Below, piece by piece: positions 47,090 to 57,066 of a DNA stretch of 64,000 nt. The notes under the pieces were generated by a model, which saw only the letters and a program-made list of their open reading frames with translations, was not told the origin of the DNA and searched no databases. The DNA is from Methanothrix sp. (lineage in GTDB: Archaea; Halobacteriota; Methanosarcinia; Methanotrichales; Methanotrichaceae), in the NCBI GenBank assembly GCA_026394555.1, contig JAPKXZ010000074.1, forward strand, positions 92,424-156,423, read 5' to 3'. The translations under genes were made by a program, and so were the position numbers. Numbering within the stretch: the first letter of the stretch is position 1; the number at the start of each line of letters is the position of its first letter.

Positions 47090-48253
47090 ATGGAACTTAT
47101 AGCAAAATATCATGTAGAGACAGACCTTCCCATCCAGAAGGCGGCGGAGGCTATCGCGGCAGAACAGTCCACCGGCACCTGGACCGCGGTGCGGGGAGCG
47201 GACAATCCCCTCGCGGCCAGGGTGATACTGGCGGAGGGCGACAACGTCGAGATAGGCTTTCCTGAGGAGCTCTTTGAGCCGGGAAATATCCCCCAGTACC
47301 TCTCTGTGGTGGCGGGAAATCTCTTCGGTCTGGGCGAGCTAAAAAAGGTACGGCTGCTGGATATCATCTTCCCGGAGAGCTTGCTCCGGGCGCACAGGGG
47401 TCCAAGCTTTGGCATTGAAGATGCGCGAAAAATCCTGGGAGTTTATGGCCGTCCCTTGGTTGGAACCATCGTCAAGCCCAAGGTGGGCCTGGACCCGGCC
47501 GGCACCGCGCGCGTCGCCGCGGCTGCCGTTCGCGGCGGACTGGATCTGGTCAAAGACGACGAGACCCTGACCGATCAGAGCTTCTGTCCACTCATCCCCC
47601 GTTTGGAAGCGGTCATGAGCGCCTTGGACAGAGTAGAGACTGAGACTGGAAAGAAGGCCTTCTATGCGGTGAACGTTACCGTCGGCGCCGATAAGATCCT
47701 GGAGCGGGCTGAAGCCGCGGTCGATCATGGCGCCAACATGGTCATGATCGATGTCCTGACGGTCGGCTTCTCCGCATTGGAGGAACTCTCCCGGCATCTA
47801 AAGGTGCCCGTGCATGTACACAGGACCATGCACGGAGCCTTTACCAGAGACAAAGGGCACGGCATTGCCATGCTGGTCATTTCCAAGCTGGTGCGCATGA
47901 CGGGAGGCACTAACCTGCATACAGGGAGCTACATGGGCAAGATGGCGCGCGAGACCCTGGAAAACGACCTCTCCCGCGATGCTCTGCGAGAGGATTGGCA
48001 CGGCTACAAGAGAGTCTTCCCGGTGGCCTCGGGCGGGGTCTATCCGGCCAAGGTCCATGGAAATTTGGACGGCTACGGCATTGATTGCATCATCCAGGCG
48101 GGCGGAGGAGTGCACGGTCATCCCGACGGAACCACAGCCGGGGCAAGGGCCATGGTGCAGGCGGCTGATGCCTGGCGAATGCAAATTCCCCTAAAAGAAT
48201 ACGCAAAAGACCACAAAGAGCTGGAAACAGCCTTGAAATTTTGGGGATATTAA
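47090..48253 (+). CDS. RuBisCO large subunit, form III
   Basis: TGTWTAV, AGNLFGL, GTIVKPKVGL, GGLDLVKDDETL (carbamylation Lys), HVHRTMHGAF, LHTGSYMGKM (loop-6 Lys), PVASGG, QAGGGVHGHPDG. Confidence 0.92.
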   Translation: MELIAKYHVETDLPIQKAAEAIAAEQSTGTWTAVRGADNPLAARVILAEGDNVEIGFPEELFEPGNIPQYLSVVAGNLFGLGELKKVRLLDIIFPESLLRAHRGPSFGIEDARKILGVYGRPLVGTIVKPKVGLDPAGTARVAAAAVRGGLDLVKDDETLTDQSFCPLIPRLEAVMSALDRVETETGKKAFYAVNVTVGADKILERAEAAVDHGANMVMIDVLTVGFSALEELSRHLKVPVHVHRTMHGAFTRDKGHGIAMLVISKLVRMTGGTNLHTGSYMGKMARETLENDLSRDALREDWHGYKRVFPVASGGVYPAKVHGNLDGYGIDCIIQAGGGVHGHPDGTTAGARAMVQAADAWRMQIPLKEYAKDHKELETALKFWGY

Positions 48254-48298
48254 GAAGAATGATCATACTTAGCCCTCTACTCAAATCAAAACCGAAGA

Positions 48299-48308
48299 GT
48301 TTATATTG
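48299..48308 (+). promoter_or_regulatory. Candidate TATA box for the aha operon
   Basis: CGAAGAGTTTATATTGG about 100 nt upstream of ahaH. Confidence 0.4.
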
Positions 48309-48409
48309 GTAGATGAGGATGGATCTGAACGTTTATCACGAGCCAAACGTGATGTAGCGCTGTTTGAAAAATGGAAGAGGTGTAGTGAGGGAAGAAGTAG
48401 AGGGATCAG

Positions 48410-48736
48410 ATGGCTAGAGACGATATCTTATCGAAAATTAAATCGGCAGAGGCTGAAGCCAAGGCAGTAGTCCAGCGGGCCTTGGATGAGAAAGGGAAAA
48501 AGATAGCCGCTGCCACTACTGAAGCTGCAAACCTCGTCAAATCCGCCGAGACTGATGCACAGGACTACTATGACAAGAGCGTTGCCAAAGCTGATAGCGA
48601 TGTGAAAGCCAAGAAGGCATCGATCGTTAACAGCGGTGAGAAGAACGTAAGCTCAATGAGCGGCAGCGCCAGCGCAAAGCTGGACAAAGCAGTTGAATAT
48701 TTGATTAAGGAGTTTATGGGGTTGTTGCATGCTTAG
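48410..48736 (+). CDS. ahaH: A-type ATP synthase subunit H
   Basis: Short coiled-coil protein (DDILSKIKSAEAEAKAVVQRALDEKGKKIAAATTEAANLV) at the head of the operon. Confidence 0.9.
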   Translation: MARDDILSKIKSAEAEAKAVVQRALDEKGKKIAAATTEAANLVKSAETDAQDYYDKSVAKADSDVKAKKASIVNSGEKNVSSMSGSASAKLDKAVEYLIKEFMGLLHA

Positions 48737-50771
48737 ACCCGTGAAGATGAGTCGTGTAGTCGTCGCCGGGTCAAAGAACGTAATATCTCCAGTTGTAGAA
48801 AAGCTGCATGAGTTGCGCTTGCTTCACATTGTTAACTATAATGGCAGCCAACCACAGTTTGAGATGGGCAAGCCCATCGGCAAAGCCAAAGAATACTCCG
48901 AGAATCTCATTAAGCTCAGATCTGTCACCAGGTACCTTGAACTAAATAAAAAGTTTCCTGATAAGGCATATCCTGAGAGCCAGGTTCTATCGGAGCTGGA
49001 TAATCTTCTCAATAACGTCGGTGCAGATGTTACTGCTACATACGAGCGCATCGTTGCCATCGACGCAGAAGTAAAGTCCAAACAGGATCAGATCAAGTCT
49101 CTGACTCCTTTGGCTGTTTTGCCGCTGCCTTTAGAAGCTTACTATGGTTATGATTCTCTGGCGACCTTTGTCGGCACAGCAACAACACCAGTTGATGCCG
49201 ATGTAGCGAGGGTATCTCCGGTAAATGAGGTATATTCCGGAAGCGCCAAGAACGCAACTTTTGTAGCGGTATTTGTGCCTGCGGAAAAGGCCGGCGAAGT
49301 TTCTTCAGTCCTTTCCGAGCATGGGTTTTCTGAAACATCCGTACCCAAGCTGGAAGGCAATGTAGACTCGGCGATTGCTACTCTTGAAGGCAGCATCAAA
49401 TCCTTGGAAGGCGAGAAAGCGCCTCTCCAAAAGAAGCTTGCCGACATGAAGAAGCAGTATGAAGATCAGATGCTGGCAACGGACGAGTATCTGTCCATGC
49501 AGACCCAGAAGACAGAGGCACCACTCAGGTTTGCTGAGACGGCCAACGCCTTCGTTATAGAGGGGTATGTTCCAGCAGATCAGTTCAGCAGGCTTAAGAG
49601 CGAGCTGGAGAGCGCTGTCGGCGGCAGGCTTGAAGTTTCGTTGATTGCAGATAAAGAGACAGACGAACTTGTCGAGAAGGGCGAAGACGTACCGACCCAG
49701 ATGGATAATCCCAGCTTGGTCAAGCCTTACGAACTGATAACAAGGATGTTCGCCATTCCCGAGTATAAGGAGTTCGATCCGTCATTGCTGATATTCATAT
49801 TCTTCCCAATCATGTTCGGCATGATTCTGGGTGATATCGGCTATGGCGTCATGTCGCTTCTGACCATGGTGCTTCTGAAGAAGAAGTTCAAAACACCTGG
49901 CTGGCAGCAGTTGATCAACGTCGTTCTGATTTCCAGCGTGTGGGCTATCATATTCGGCATATTCTTCGGCGAGATCTTTGGCCCGCTCGGTTTGTGGGGC
50001 AAGGTCATGGGACAATTGCCTGAGCATGAACTCGAGGCTGTAAAAGTCGCAGGTCTCTATTTCGGTGAAGGTGTTTTTGGCTCGCTGGGAAGAATCGGAT
50101 TTTGGCCGGGAATTGATATTTTCCCCATGGATCGGCTGGCAAGTAACGCGGTTTTGTTGCTGATCGGTACTAGTGTCATCATAGGCATTATTCACTGCAG
50201 CGTTGGTTCTATCTTGGGCATCAAGACGGAGCTGGCCTACGGCGAGAAGAAGCATGCCTATTTCGAGAGACTTCCTGTGATGCTCGTCCAAGTATTCTTC
50301 GGGTTGCTTGTTCTTGGACTTGTCATAGGTCAGATGATGTTGGTAATTGCAAGTGCTATCGTAATTTTAGTCGCCATGGTGATGCTGGTAATGGGACCAG
50401 AAGGGCCCATGGGTCTTGCTCACATGCCATTCTACGTGAGCAACCTGATATCCTATCTTAGGTTATTGGCCATCGGCCTTGCTTCAGTAGGCTTGGCATT
50501 CGCTGCCAACCAGCTGGCATTCTATGTAGTCATGCCCATGCTGAGCGGTGGAGCGACAGATAGCGCTGAGTTCACGATACCTGCGATCATTGCAGGTCTT
50601 GTGGTATTATTAGCAGTGCACTTCATTAACTTCCTGCTGGGAATTCTCTCTCCCTTCATGCATCCTCTCAGGTTGCATTATGTGGAGATGTTCACGAAGT
50701 TCTACAGCAATCATGGCGGTGGAGTGGAGTACAGTCCCTTCGGACATGTCCGGAGGTTCCTGAAAGCATGA
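48729..50771 (+). CDS. ahaI: A-type ATP synthase subunit I (a subunit)
   Basis: RPVKMSRVVVAGSKN...FFPIMFGMILGDIGYGVM...SYLRLLAIGLASVGLAFAANQLA. Confidence 0.95.
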   Translation: MLRPVKMSRVVVAGSKNVISPVVEKLHELRLLHIVNYNGSQPQFEMGKPIGKAKEYSENLIKLRSVTRYLELNKKFPDKAYPESQVLSELDNLLNNVGADVTATYERIVAIDAEVKSKQDQIKSLTPLAVLPLPLEAYYGYDSLATFVGTATTPVDADVARVSPVNEVYSGSAKNATFVAVFVPAEKAGEVSSVLSEHGFSETSVPKLEGNVDSAIATLEGSIKSLEGEKAPLQKKLADMKKQYEDQMLATDEYLSMQTQKTEAPLRFAETANAFVIEGYVPADQFSRLKSELESAVGGRLEVSLIADKETDELVEKGEDVPTQMDNPSLVKPYELITRMFAIPEYKEFDPSLLIFIFFPIMFGMILGDIGYGVMSLLTMVLLKKKFKTPGWQQLINVVLISSVWAIIFGIFFGEIFGPLGLWGKVMGQLPEHELEAVKVAGLYFGEGVFGSLGRIGFWPGIDIFPMDRLASNAVLLLIGTSVIIGIIHCSVGSILGIKTELAYGEKKHAYFERLPVMLVQVFFGLLVLGLVIGQMMLVIASAIVILVAMVMLVMGPEGPMGLAHMPFYVSNLISYLRLLAIGLASVGLAFAANQLAFYVVMPMLSGGATDSAEFTIPAIIAGLVVLLAVHFINFLLGILSPFMHPLRLHYVEMFTKFYSNHGGGVEYSPFGHVRRFLKA

Positions 50772-50838
50772 ATTCGATAGAACGAATTGAAAGATCGAAT
50801 GCAAATTGTAATATTCATATAAAGGAGGATTGAGGAAA

Positions 50839-51105
50839 ATGGCAGTTGTAGCAGATGCAGGAACGTTGTATGGATTGTTGGCTGTCGGCGCAGGCTTGGC
50901 TACCGGATTAGCAGGCATTGGTGCTGGTATGGGTGAACAAGGTATTGGCGCAGCAGTGGTTGGCGTCGTGGCTGAGGAGCCCGGATTCCTGGGCAAGGGT
51001 CTGTTCCTCATGCTTCTGCCCGAGACACTGATCATCTTCGGTCTCGCCGTATCGCTGATTCTGATGTTCGCCTGGACACCCTTCTCTGGCATCGTGACAC
51101 CCTAA
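50839..51105 (+). CDS. ahaK: A-type ATP synthase subunit K (c subunit)
   Basis: Two-helix hairpin: GLATGLAGIGAGMGEQGIGAAVVGV...LFLMLLPETLIIFGLAVSLILMF. Confidence 0.93.
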   Translation: MAVVADAGTLYGLLAVGAGLATGLAGIGAGMGEQGIGAAVVGVVAEEPGFLGKGLFLMLLPETLIIFGLAVSLILMFAWTPFSGIVTP

Positions 51106-51135
51106 GCAAGCCAATTACAAGGAGTGTAAGAGGCA

Positions 51136-51684
51136 ATGGCACTAGATGCAGTGGTTGAGTCAATCCTGGCAACCAGCAAGGAAAAGGTCGCTCAGATAAC
51201 CAGTGAAGCCGACCAAGAGGTTGCAAGGGCACTCAATGAAGCTAGGGAACGTGCCGCCGAGATAAAGTCCAGAAAGGAAGCGGAGGTTGGACACACGGTT
51301 GAGGCTATCGAGCGCAGGGAGATTTCCAGCGCCAATCTCGAAGTCAAGAGAGCGGAGCTGAATGTTCACAAGAATCTCCTGGAGCAGGCTAGGACGAAAC
51401 TGCTTGAGAAGCTGCAGAATCTTCCTAAGAAGGATAATGAAGCCATGCTCAAAAAGTTGCTCGAGCCTCACAATCTCAAGGAAATGAAGGTCTTCTCCAA
51501 CAAGAGAGATGAGGCCTTCATAACCTCTCTCGCCCCAAAATATGGCGGGAACCTGGACATCATAGGCGGCGCTGTGGTTGAGAGCAGTGATGGAGCTCTG
51601 CGTTACGATTTAACCTACGAAACTCTTGCGCGTGAGGTCTTTAATAACCACATGAAAGAGGTTTCCAGGATCTTATTCGGGTGA
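51136..51684 (+). CDS. ahaE: A-type ATP synthase subunit E
   Basis: [29 protein letters not shown]...[21 protein letters not shown]. Confidence 0.93.
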   Translation: MALDAVVESILATSKEKVAQITSEADQEVARALNEARERAAEIKSRKEAEVGHTVEAIERREISSANLEVKRAELNVHKNLLEQARTKLLEKLQNLPKKDNEAMLKKLLEPHNLKEMKVFSNKRDEAFITSLAPKYGGNLDIIGGAVVESSDGALRYDLTYETLAREVFNNHMKEVSRILFG

Positions 51685-52739
51685 GGACGATGCCTGTACT
51701 ACGTTTGCCGAAGTTCGGTTCACCGGTGAAGTACGCTTACATCACGGGCAGAGTCCGGGCGATGAAGACTAAACTTGTCCCGGCGGAGATGTATGCCAGG
51801 ATGATGAACATGGATATGTCTGAGATCGCCCGCTACCTGGAAGAGACCCAGTATAAAGATGAGATCGATGCGTTATCCAAGGACTACTCCGGTGTGGATC
51901 TCATTGAACACGCCACCTTTGCCAATATGGCAAAGACCTTCAGGAAGCTCGAGGATGTCTCAATAGATGAGCCCTCATTCCTGATTCTGGAGTACCTTCG
52001 GCGCTGGGATGTATGGAACATCAAGACCCTCCTACGCGGCAAGTTCTACGGGGCCACCGATACTGAGATAGTAAAACATCTCGTGCCGGCTGGTGAGTTA
52101 TCCGCAGAGTACCTCGAAGAGTTGGCCAAAAAGGATTCCATAACCGATATCATATCGGCCTTTGATGGAACCGACTATTCCAGCGCACTGGCACAATACG
52201 ACGGCAAGAATTTGGCATCGTTGGAGAATGCTCTCGACAAGCTCTATTACTTCAGAATGGAGCTGGCCGTGGGCGGCACTCTATCCGTGGGCGGAGGTCT
52301 GCTGCTCAAGTATGTCCGAAGAGAGGTCGATATAAGAAATTTGATCACCCTCTTCAGGATGAACAAGGCAGGCGTCGATGCAGCCGTGATACTAGAGAAC
52401 CTCATCCCCGGAGGCAAGTTGCATGGAGAGCTGAGCCGTATGGCCGGTCAGCCTTTCGGCGAGTTCCTGCGCGGGCTTGAAGGATATCCCTTCTGGTCCT
52501 CCATTTCGGACATCGCATCTGTAGATCTGGATGCGGTCAGCAGAATCGAGGCTAGGTTGAGGGCGTATCTCATCCGGTATGCTTGGGCTCTTTCCAACTA
52601 TCATCCGTTATCTATCTTGCCGGTGCTCGGCTATATGGTGAGCAAAGAGACTGAAGTATCCAACATCAGGAAGATTGTAAGAGGAAAAGAAGCCGGACTT
52701 CCTGCCGAACTCATTGAGGAGCAAGTGGTGGTGGCCTAA
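51681..52739 (+). CDS. ahaC: A-type ATP synthase subunit C
   Basis: [25 protein letters not shown]...[15 protein letters not shown]. Confidence 0.93.
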   Translation: MRTMPVLRLPKFGSPVKYAYITGRVRAMKTKLVPAEMYARMMNMDMSEIARYLEETQYKDEIDALSKDYSGVDLIEHATFANMAKTFRKLEDVSIDEPSFLILEYLRRWDVWNIKTLLRGKFYGATDTEIVKHLVPAGELSAEYLEELAKKDSITDIISAFDGTDYSSALAQYDGKNLASLENALDKLYYFRMELAVGGTLSVGGGLLLKYVRREVDIRNLITLFRMNKAGVDAAVILENLIPGGKLHGELSRMAGQPFGEFLRGLEGYPFWSSISDIASVDLDAVSRIEARLRAYLIRYAWALSNYHPLSILPVLGYMVSKETEVSNIRKIVRGKEAGLPAELIEEQVVVA

Positions 52740-52741
52740 AA

Positions 52742-53041
52742 ATGGAGATTGCTTTTGTGGGAGGCAGCGAGAGCGTCCTCGGGTTCAATCTGGCAGGAAT
52801 AAAGAAATCTTATGCGGCCAACACCGAAGAGGAGATGGTCTCAAAGATTGGCGTCGTCATGGCTGATTCCAATGTGGGAATTCTGGTCTTGAAACAATCG
52901 GATTACAATAAGCTGCCCAAGAGGCTTCAGGAGCAGCTCTCCGATTCAATCAAGCCAACCGTTATTGCCATCGGAACCGAGCAGAGCACAGAGATGAGAG
53001 AGAAGATTAAAAGGGCAATAGGTGTTGATTTATGGAAGTAG
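52742..53041 (+). CDS. ahaF: A-type ATP synthase subunit F
   Basis: MEIAFVGGSESVLGFNLAGIK...operon position. Confidence 0.92.
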   Translation: MEIAFVGGSESVLGFNLAGIKKSYAANTEEEMVSKIGVVMADSNVGILVLKQSDYNKLPKRLQEQLSDSIKPTVIAIGTEQSTEMREKIKRAIGVDLWK

Positions 53042-54762
53042 GTAAAGTAAAGCGAGTCGCCGGACCACTAGTTCAGGCCACGGGCCTGAAGGCTTCCATG
53101 TACGACCTGGTTCTGGTCGGCGAGGAAGGCCTGATGAGTGAAGTCATCGGCATTTCCGGCAATAAATATATCATTCAGGTATACGAGGATACGGGCGGCG
53201 TGCGGCCCGGCGAGCCCGTCAAGGAGACCGGAGCTCCGCTCGTAGCACAATTGGGTCCAGGCATTCTGACCCAGATTTACGATGGTATTCAAAGGCCGCT
53301 ACCCATGCTGGCAGCAGCATCAGGAGACTTCATCAGCAGAGGTCTGTTCGTAGATGGCATCGATCACAAAAAGAAGTGGGAGTTCAAGCCTACAGCCAAG
53401 AAGGGCGATGTCCTAAAGCCCGGGCAAGCCTTTGGTGAGGTTCAGGAGCAACTGCTCATCAAGCATAAGATCATGGTTCCACCCAAGCATAAGGGCGGCG
53501 CCATCAAGGAGATCTATGCAGGGAACTTCAACGTTGATGAGACGATTGCAGTCTTAGAGGACGGCAGCAAGCTCACCATGATGCATAAGTGGCCAGTAAG
53601 ACAGGCCCGGCCCGTGACTAAAAAGTTGGCACCCACCATTCCCCTGAGAACTGGACAGAGGGTCGTAGACGGATTCTTCTCCCTGGCCAAGGGCGGAACA
53701 GCAGCCATTCCCGGTGGATTTGGTACCGGAAAGACGGTTATGCAGCAGACCCTGTCCAAGTGGGCAGATGTCGACATTGTGATTTATGTGGGATGCGGCG
53801 AGCGCGGCAATGAGATGGCCGATGTTCTGCATGAGTTCCCTGAGCTGCAAGACCCCAAGACCGGCAGACCCCTCATGGAGAGGTCCATCGTTTACGCCAA
53901 TACCTCCAACATGCCTGTAGCTGCTCGTGAGGCTTCCATCTACACCGGAATGACCACGGCAGAGTACTACCGAGATATGGGCTACGACTGTATGATGACC
54001 GCTGACTCCACTTCCCGTTGGGCAGAGGCCATGAGAGAGATGGGCTCGCGTCTAGAAGAGATGCCTGGTGAAGAAGGCTATCCCGCATACCTGGGTGCAA
54101 GACTCGCCGACTTCTACGAGCGTGCCGGACGTGCCGAGGTTCTCAATGGCGGTCAGGGTTCCATCAGCGTCGTCGGTGCTGTATCCCCGCCCGGCGGAGA
54201 CTTCACCGAGCCCGTTACTCAGAACACACTGAGAATGGTCAAGGTATTCTGGGCACTGGACTCTAAGCTAACTCAGCGCCGTCACTTCCCGTCCATCAAC
54301 TGGCTGGATTCCTATTCTCTATACGACCAGATCCTCGAACCCTGGTTCATTGAGAATGTCAGCCCGGACTGGAACAAGAACAAGAGACGTGCCATGAATA
54401 TATTGCAGGAGAACGCCGAGCTGGAAGAGATCGTGATGCTCGTCGGTTCCGATGCCCTGCCCGAGGACCAGCAGATCACTCTGGAAGTAGCAAGAATGAT
54501 TATCAACTTCTGGCTGGCTCAGAGCGCTTTCCACCCGGTAGATACATTCTGTCCCTACAAGAAGCAGTTCGACCTCTTGGCTGCCATCCTGAAATACAGG
54601 GATTACGCCTTCGAGGCAGTTCAGAGGGGCATATCCGTGGCGGAGATAAATTCCGTTCCATCCAAGGATGCTCTGGCCAAGGTGAGACTGGAAGCCGAGT
54701 ATGAGCCCATCCTGGCAAAGATTCTGGCTCAGATGGACGTTGAGTTCAAGGCGCTGAAGTGA
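53032..54762 (+). CDS. ahaA: A-type ATP synthase subunit A
   Basis: AAIPGGFGTGKTVMQQTLSKWADVDIVIYVGCGERGNEM. Confidence 0.97.
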   Translation: MEVGKVKRVAGPLVQATGLKASMYDLVLVGEEGLMSEVIGISGNKYIIQVYEDTGGVRPGEPVKETGAPLVAQLGPGILTQIYDGIQRPLPMLAAASGDFISRGLFVDGIDHKKKWEFKPTAKKGDVLKPGQAFGEVQEQLLIKHKIMVPPKHKGGAIKEIYAGNFNVDETIAVLEDGSKLTMMHKWPVRQARPVTKKLAPTIPLRTGQRVVDGFFSLAKGGTAAIPGGFGTGKTVMQQTLSKWADVDIVIYVGCGERGNEMADVLHEFPELQDPKTGRPLMERSIVYANTSNMPVAAREASIYTGMTTAEYYRDMGYDCMMTADSTSRWAEAMREMGSRLEEMPGEEGYPAYLGARLADFYERAGRAEVLNGGQGSISVVGAVSPPGGDFTEPVTQNTLRMVKVFWALDSKLTQRRHFPSINWLDSYSLYDQILEPWFIENVSPDWNKNKRRAMNILQENAELEEIVMLVGSDALPEDQQITLEVARMIINFWLAQSAFHPVDTFCPYKKQFDLLAAILKYRDYAFEAVQRGISVAEINSVPSKDALAKVRLEAEYEPILAKILAQMDVEFKALK

Positions 54763-54774
54763 GGTGGGTTCAAA

Positions 54775-56163
54775 ATGACAAAGGAATACAAAACAATTAC
54801 TGAGATCTCCGGACCTCTCATCTTCGTGGAGAAGACTGAGCCAGTGGGCTACATGGAGCTCGTCGAGATCAGGACGGGCGGAGAGATGAAGAGAGGGCAG
54901 GTGCTGGATTCCTCTGATGATATCGTGGTTATTCAGGTATTCGAGGGAACCGGCGGTCTGTCCAAGGATACTGCGGTCAGTTTCACCGGTGACGTCATCA
55001 AGATGCCACTTTCTCCCGGCATCGTGGGACGCGTTCTGTCCGGATCCGGGAAGCCCAGAGACGGCGGCCCGGAAATTGTGCCCGAAGTATTGAGAGATAT
55101 CGCAGGAGCTGCCATCAATCCAGCTTCCCGTGGGAAGCCGCGCTCTTTCATTCAGACCGGCATCTCTACTATCGACGGGACAAACACACTGGTGCGCGGC
55201 CAGAAGCTGCCCATCTTCTCGGGAGCTGGTCTGCCCCACAACGATCTTGCTCTGCAGATCGCTCGCCAGGCCAAGGCATTGGGAGAGGCCGAGTCCTTCG
55301 CAGTTATCTTCTGCGCTATGGGCATCACCAACGAAGAGGCTCAGCACTTCCTGGCTGATTTCGAGAGGACAGGAGCCCTGGAGAGGGCAGTGGTGTTCCT
55401 CAATCTGGCCGACGATCCGGCTGTAGAGAGGATTCTAACACCCAGGCTGGGCCTGACCACTGCGGAGTATCTGGCCTTCGATCTGGACATGCACGTGCTC
55501 ATCATCTACACGGACATGACCAACTATTGCGAGTCGCTCCGGCAAATGGGAGCCGCTCGTGAAGAGGTGCCTGGACGACGTGGTTATCCCGGTTACATGT
55601 ATACCGACCTGGCCTGCCAATATGAGAGAGCTGGCATCATCAAGGGCAAAAAAGGCTCTATCACCCAGTTCCCCATCCTGACCATGCCCGGCGACGACAT
55701 CACTCACCCCATCCCGGATCTGTCCGGATACATCACCGAGGGCCAGATCATCGTCTCCAGAGAGCTGCACAGAAAGGGCATTTATCCGCCCGTCGACATC
55801 AGACCAAGCTTAAGCCGCCTGATGAACTCTGGAATCGGCAAAGGCCATACTCGCGAGGATCACAGAGCAGTATCGGATCAGCTCTATGCTTACTATGCAG
55901 AGGGCAACGATCTACGCGGTCTCGCGGCCATCGTCGGTAAGGAGGCTCTCTCCGAACGCGACAAATTGGTCCTGGAGTTCGCCGATAAGTTCGAGAAGAG
56001 ATTCGTCAATCAGGGCAGAGATGAGGATAGGTCTATCTTCGATACCCTCCAGATCGGATGGGATCTCCTGGCAGACCTGCCTGAAGCAATGCTCACCAGG
56101 ATTGACGACAAATACATCAAGGCCTACCACCCCAAGTACGCAGCAAGCGCAGCGAAGAAGTGA
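54775..56163 (+). CDS. ahaB: A-type ATP synthase subunit B
   Basis: [29 protein letters not shown]...[22 protein letters not shown]. Confidence 0.97.
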   Translation: MTKEYKTITEISGPLIFVEKTEPVGYMELVEIRTGGEMKRGQVLDSSDDIVVIQVFEGTGGLSKDTAVSFTGDVIKMPLSPGIVGRVLSGSGKPRDGGPEIVPEVLRDIAGAAINPASRGKPRSFIQTGISTIDGTNTLVRGQKLPIFSGAGLPHNDLALQIARQAKALGEAESFAVIFCAMGITNEEAQHFLADFERTGALERAVVFLNLADDPAVERILTPRLGLTTAEYLAFDLDMHVLIIYTDMTNYCESLRQMGAAREEVPGRRGYPGYMYTDLACQYERAGIIKGKKGSITQFPILTMPGDDITHPIPDLSGYITEGQIIVSRELHRKGIYPPVDIRPSLSRLMNSGIGKGHTREDHRAVSDQLYAYYAEGNDLRGLAAIVGKEALSERDKLVLEFADKFEKRFVNQGRDEDRSIFDTLQIGWDLLADLPEAMLTRIDDKYIKAYHPKYAASAAKK

Positions 56164-56167
56164 GATC

Positions 56168-56869
56168 ATGGCCGTAATTCGAGGAACTAAACCGACCAGG
56201 TCAGTGCTGATCGCTCTCAAGAAAAGGATGAAGGTCGCAAAAACTGGTCACTCGCTCCTCAAAATGAAGCGTGACGGCCTCATGATTGAGTTCTTCGAGG
56301 TGCTAAACAAGGCCAAGACTGTCAGGAAAGAGCTGGTTGAAGCTCTGATCATAGCCGAGCAGAGACTTCAAATGGCTATGGCCATCGAGGGAACAGTTGC
56401 CATCGGAAGCGTGGCCTATTCCCTGCAAAAAGAGCCGACCATACAGCTCGAATCCAGAAACATCATGGGTGTAGTGGTTCCCAAGATCGCCTCCGAAGCA
56501 GTGCGTAAGAAGATGTTCGAGCGCGGCTACGGCATCATTGGGACCAGTGCCGCCATCGATGAGGCCGCTGACGCCTATGAAGGCTTGCTGGATAAGATCA
56601 TCCTGGCTGCAGAGGTAGAGACCGCCATGATAAGGCTTGTCGAGGATATCGACAGCACTAAGAGGCGTGTCAATGCTCTGGAGTTCAAGGTGATTCCTGA
56701 ACTCAAGGACACCGTCAAGTTCATCGCCATGGCCTTAGAGGAGATGGAAAGGGACAACGTGGTCAAGCTAAAGATGCTCAAGGGCAAGTCCGAGAGGAAA
56801 GCCGCAGTAGAAGAAGCCAAGAAGGAAGCGGAGAAAGCAGCAGAAGCAGCTGCTAAAGCTTCTGCTTGA
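56168..56869 (+). CDS. ahaD: A-type ATP synthase subunit D
   Basis: MAVIRGTKPTRSVLIALKKRMKVAKTGHSLLKMKRDGLMIEFFEVL; the ORF-track start at 55886 is inside ahaB. Confidence 0.95.
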   Translation: MAVIRGTKPTRSVLIALKKRMKVAKTGHSLLKMKRDGLMIEFFEVLNKAKTVRKELVEALIIAEQRLQMAMAIEGTVAIGSVAYSLQKEPTIQLESRNIMGVVVPKIASEAVRKKMFERGYGIIGTSAAIDEAADAYEGLLDKIILAAEVETAMIRLVEDIDSTKRRVNALEFKVIPELKDTVKFIAMALEEMERDNVVKLKMLKGKSERKAAVEEAKKEAEKAAEAAAKASA

Positions 56870-56878
56870 TCGGAAAAA

Positions 56879-57058
56879 ATGTCCAACTGGTTTGAGCGAA
56901 AAGCGGATAACTGGGTTGGGACGGCTGAGAAGAAGATGCGTCTTCTTCAGTGGTTGGTGTACATCACCAACCTCTACATTATTTTTGGAATTTTTGTGCT
57001 CATCTGGATTCTTTATGGGAAATACATTATAAGAGCATGGGAATATTATACTCAATAG
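56879..57058 (+). CDS. ahaG: A-type ATP synthase subunit G (small membrane protein, 59 aa)
   Basis: Read by hand, absent from the ORF track: MSNWFERKADNWVGTAEKKMRLLQWLVYITNLYIIFGIFVLIWILYGKYIIRAWEYYTQ*; 10 nt after ahaD. Confidence 0.8.
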   Translation: MSNWFERKADNWVGTAEKKMRLLQWLVYITNLYIIFGIFVLIWILYGKYIIRAWEYYTQ

Positions 57059-57066
57059 ATTTTTGT

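Noticed and set aside
47090-48253. RuBisCO-like protein (form IV) lacking carboxylase activity
   Set aside because: Carbamylation Lys with DDE, KPK, HRxMH and loop-6 Lys are all present, supporting a true form III enzyme.
54319-55347. 342-aa minus-strand ORF across ahaA/ahaB
   Set aside because: Antisense to strongly conserved ATP synthase genes; composition reflects the codon bias of the opposite strand.
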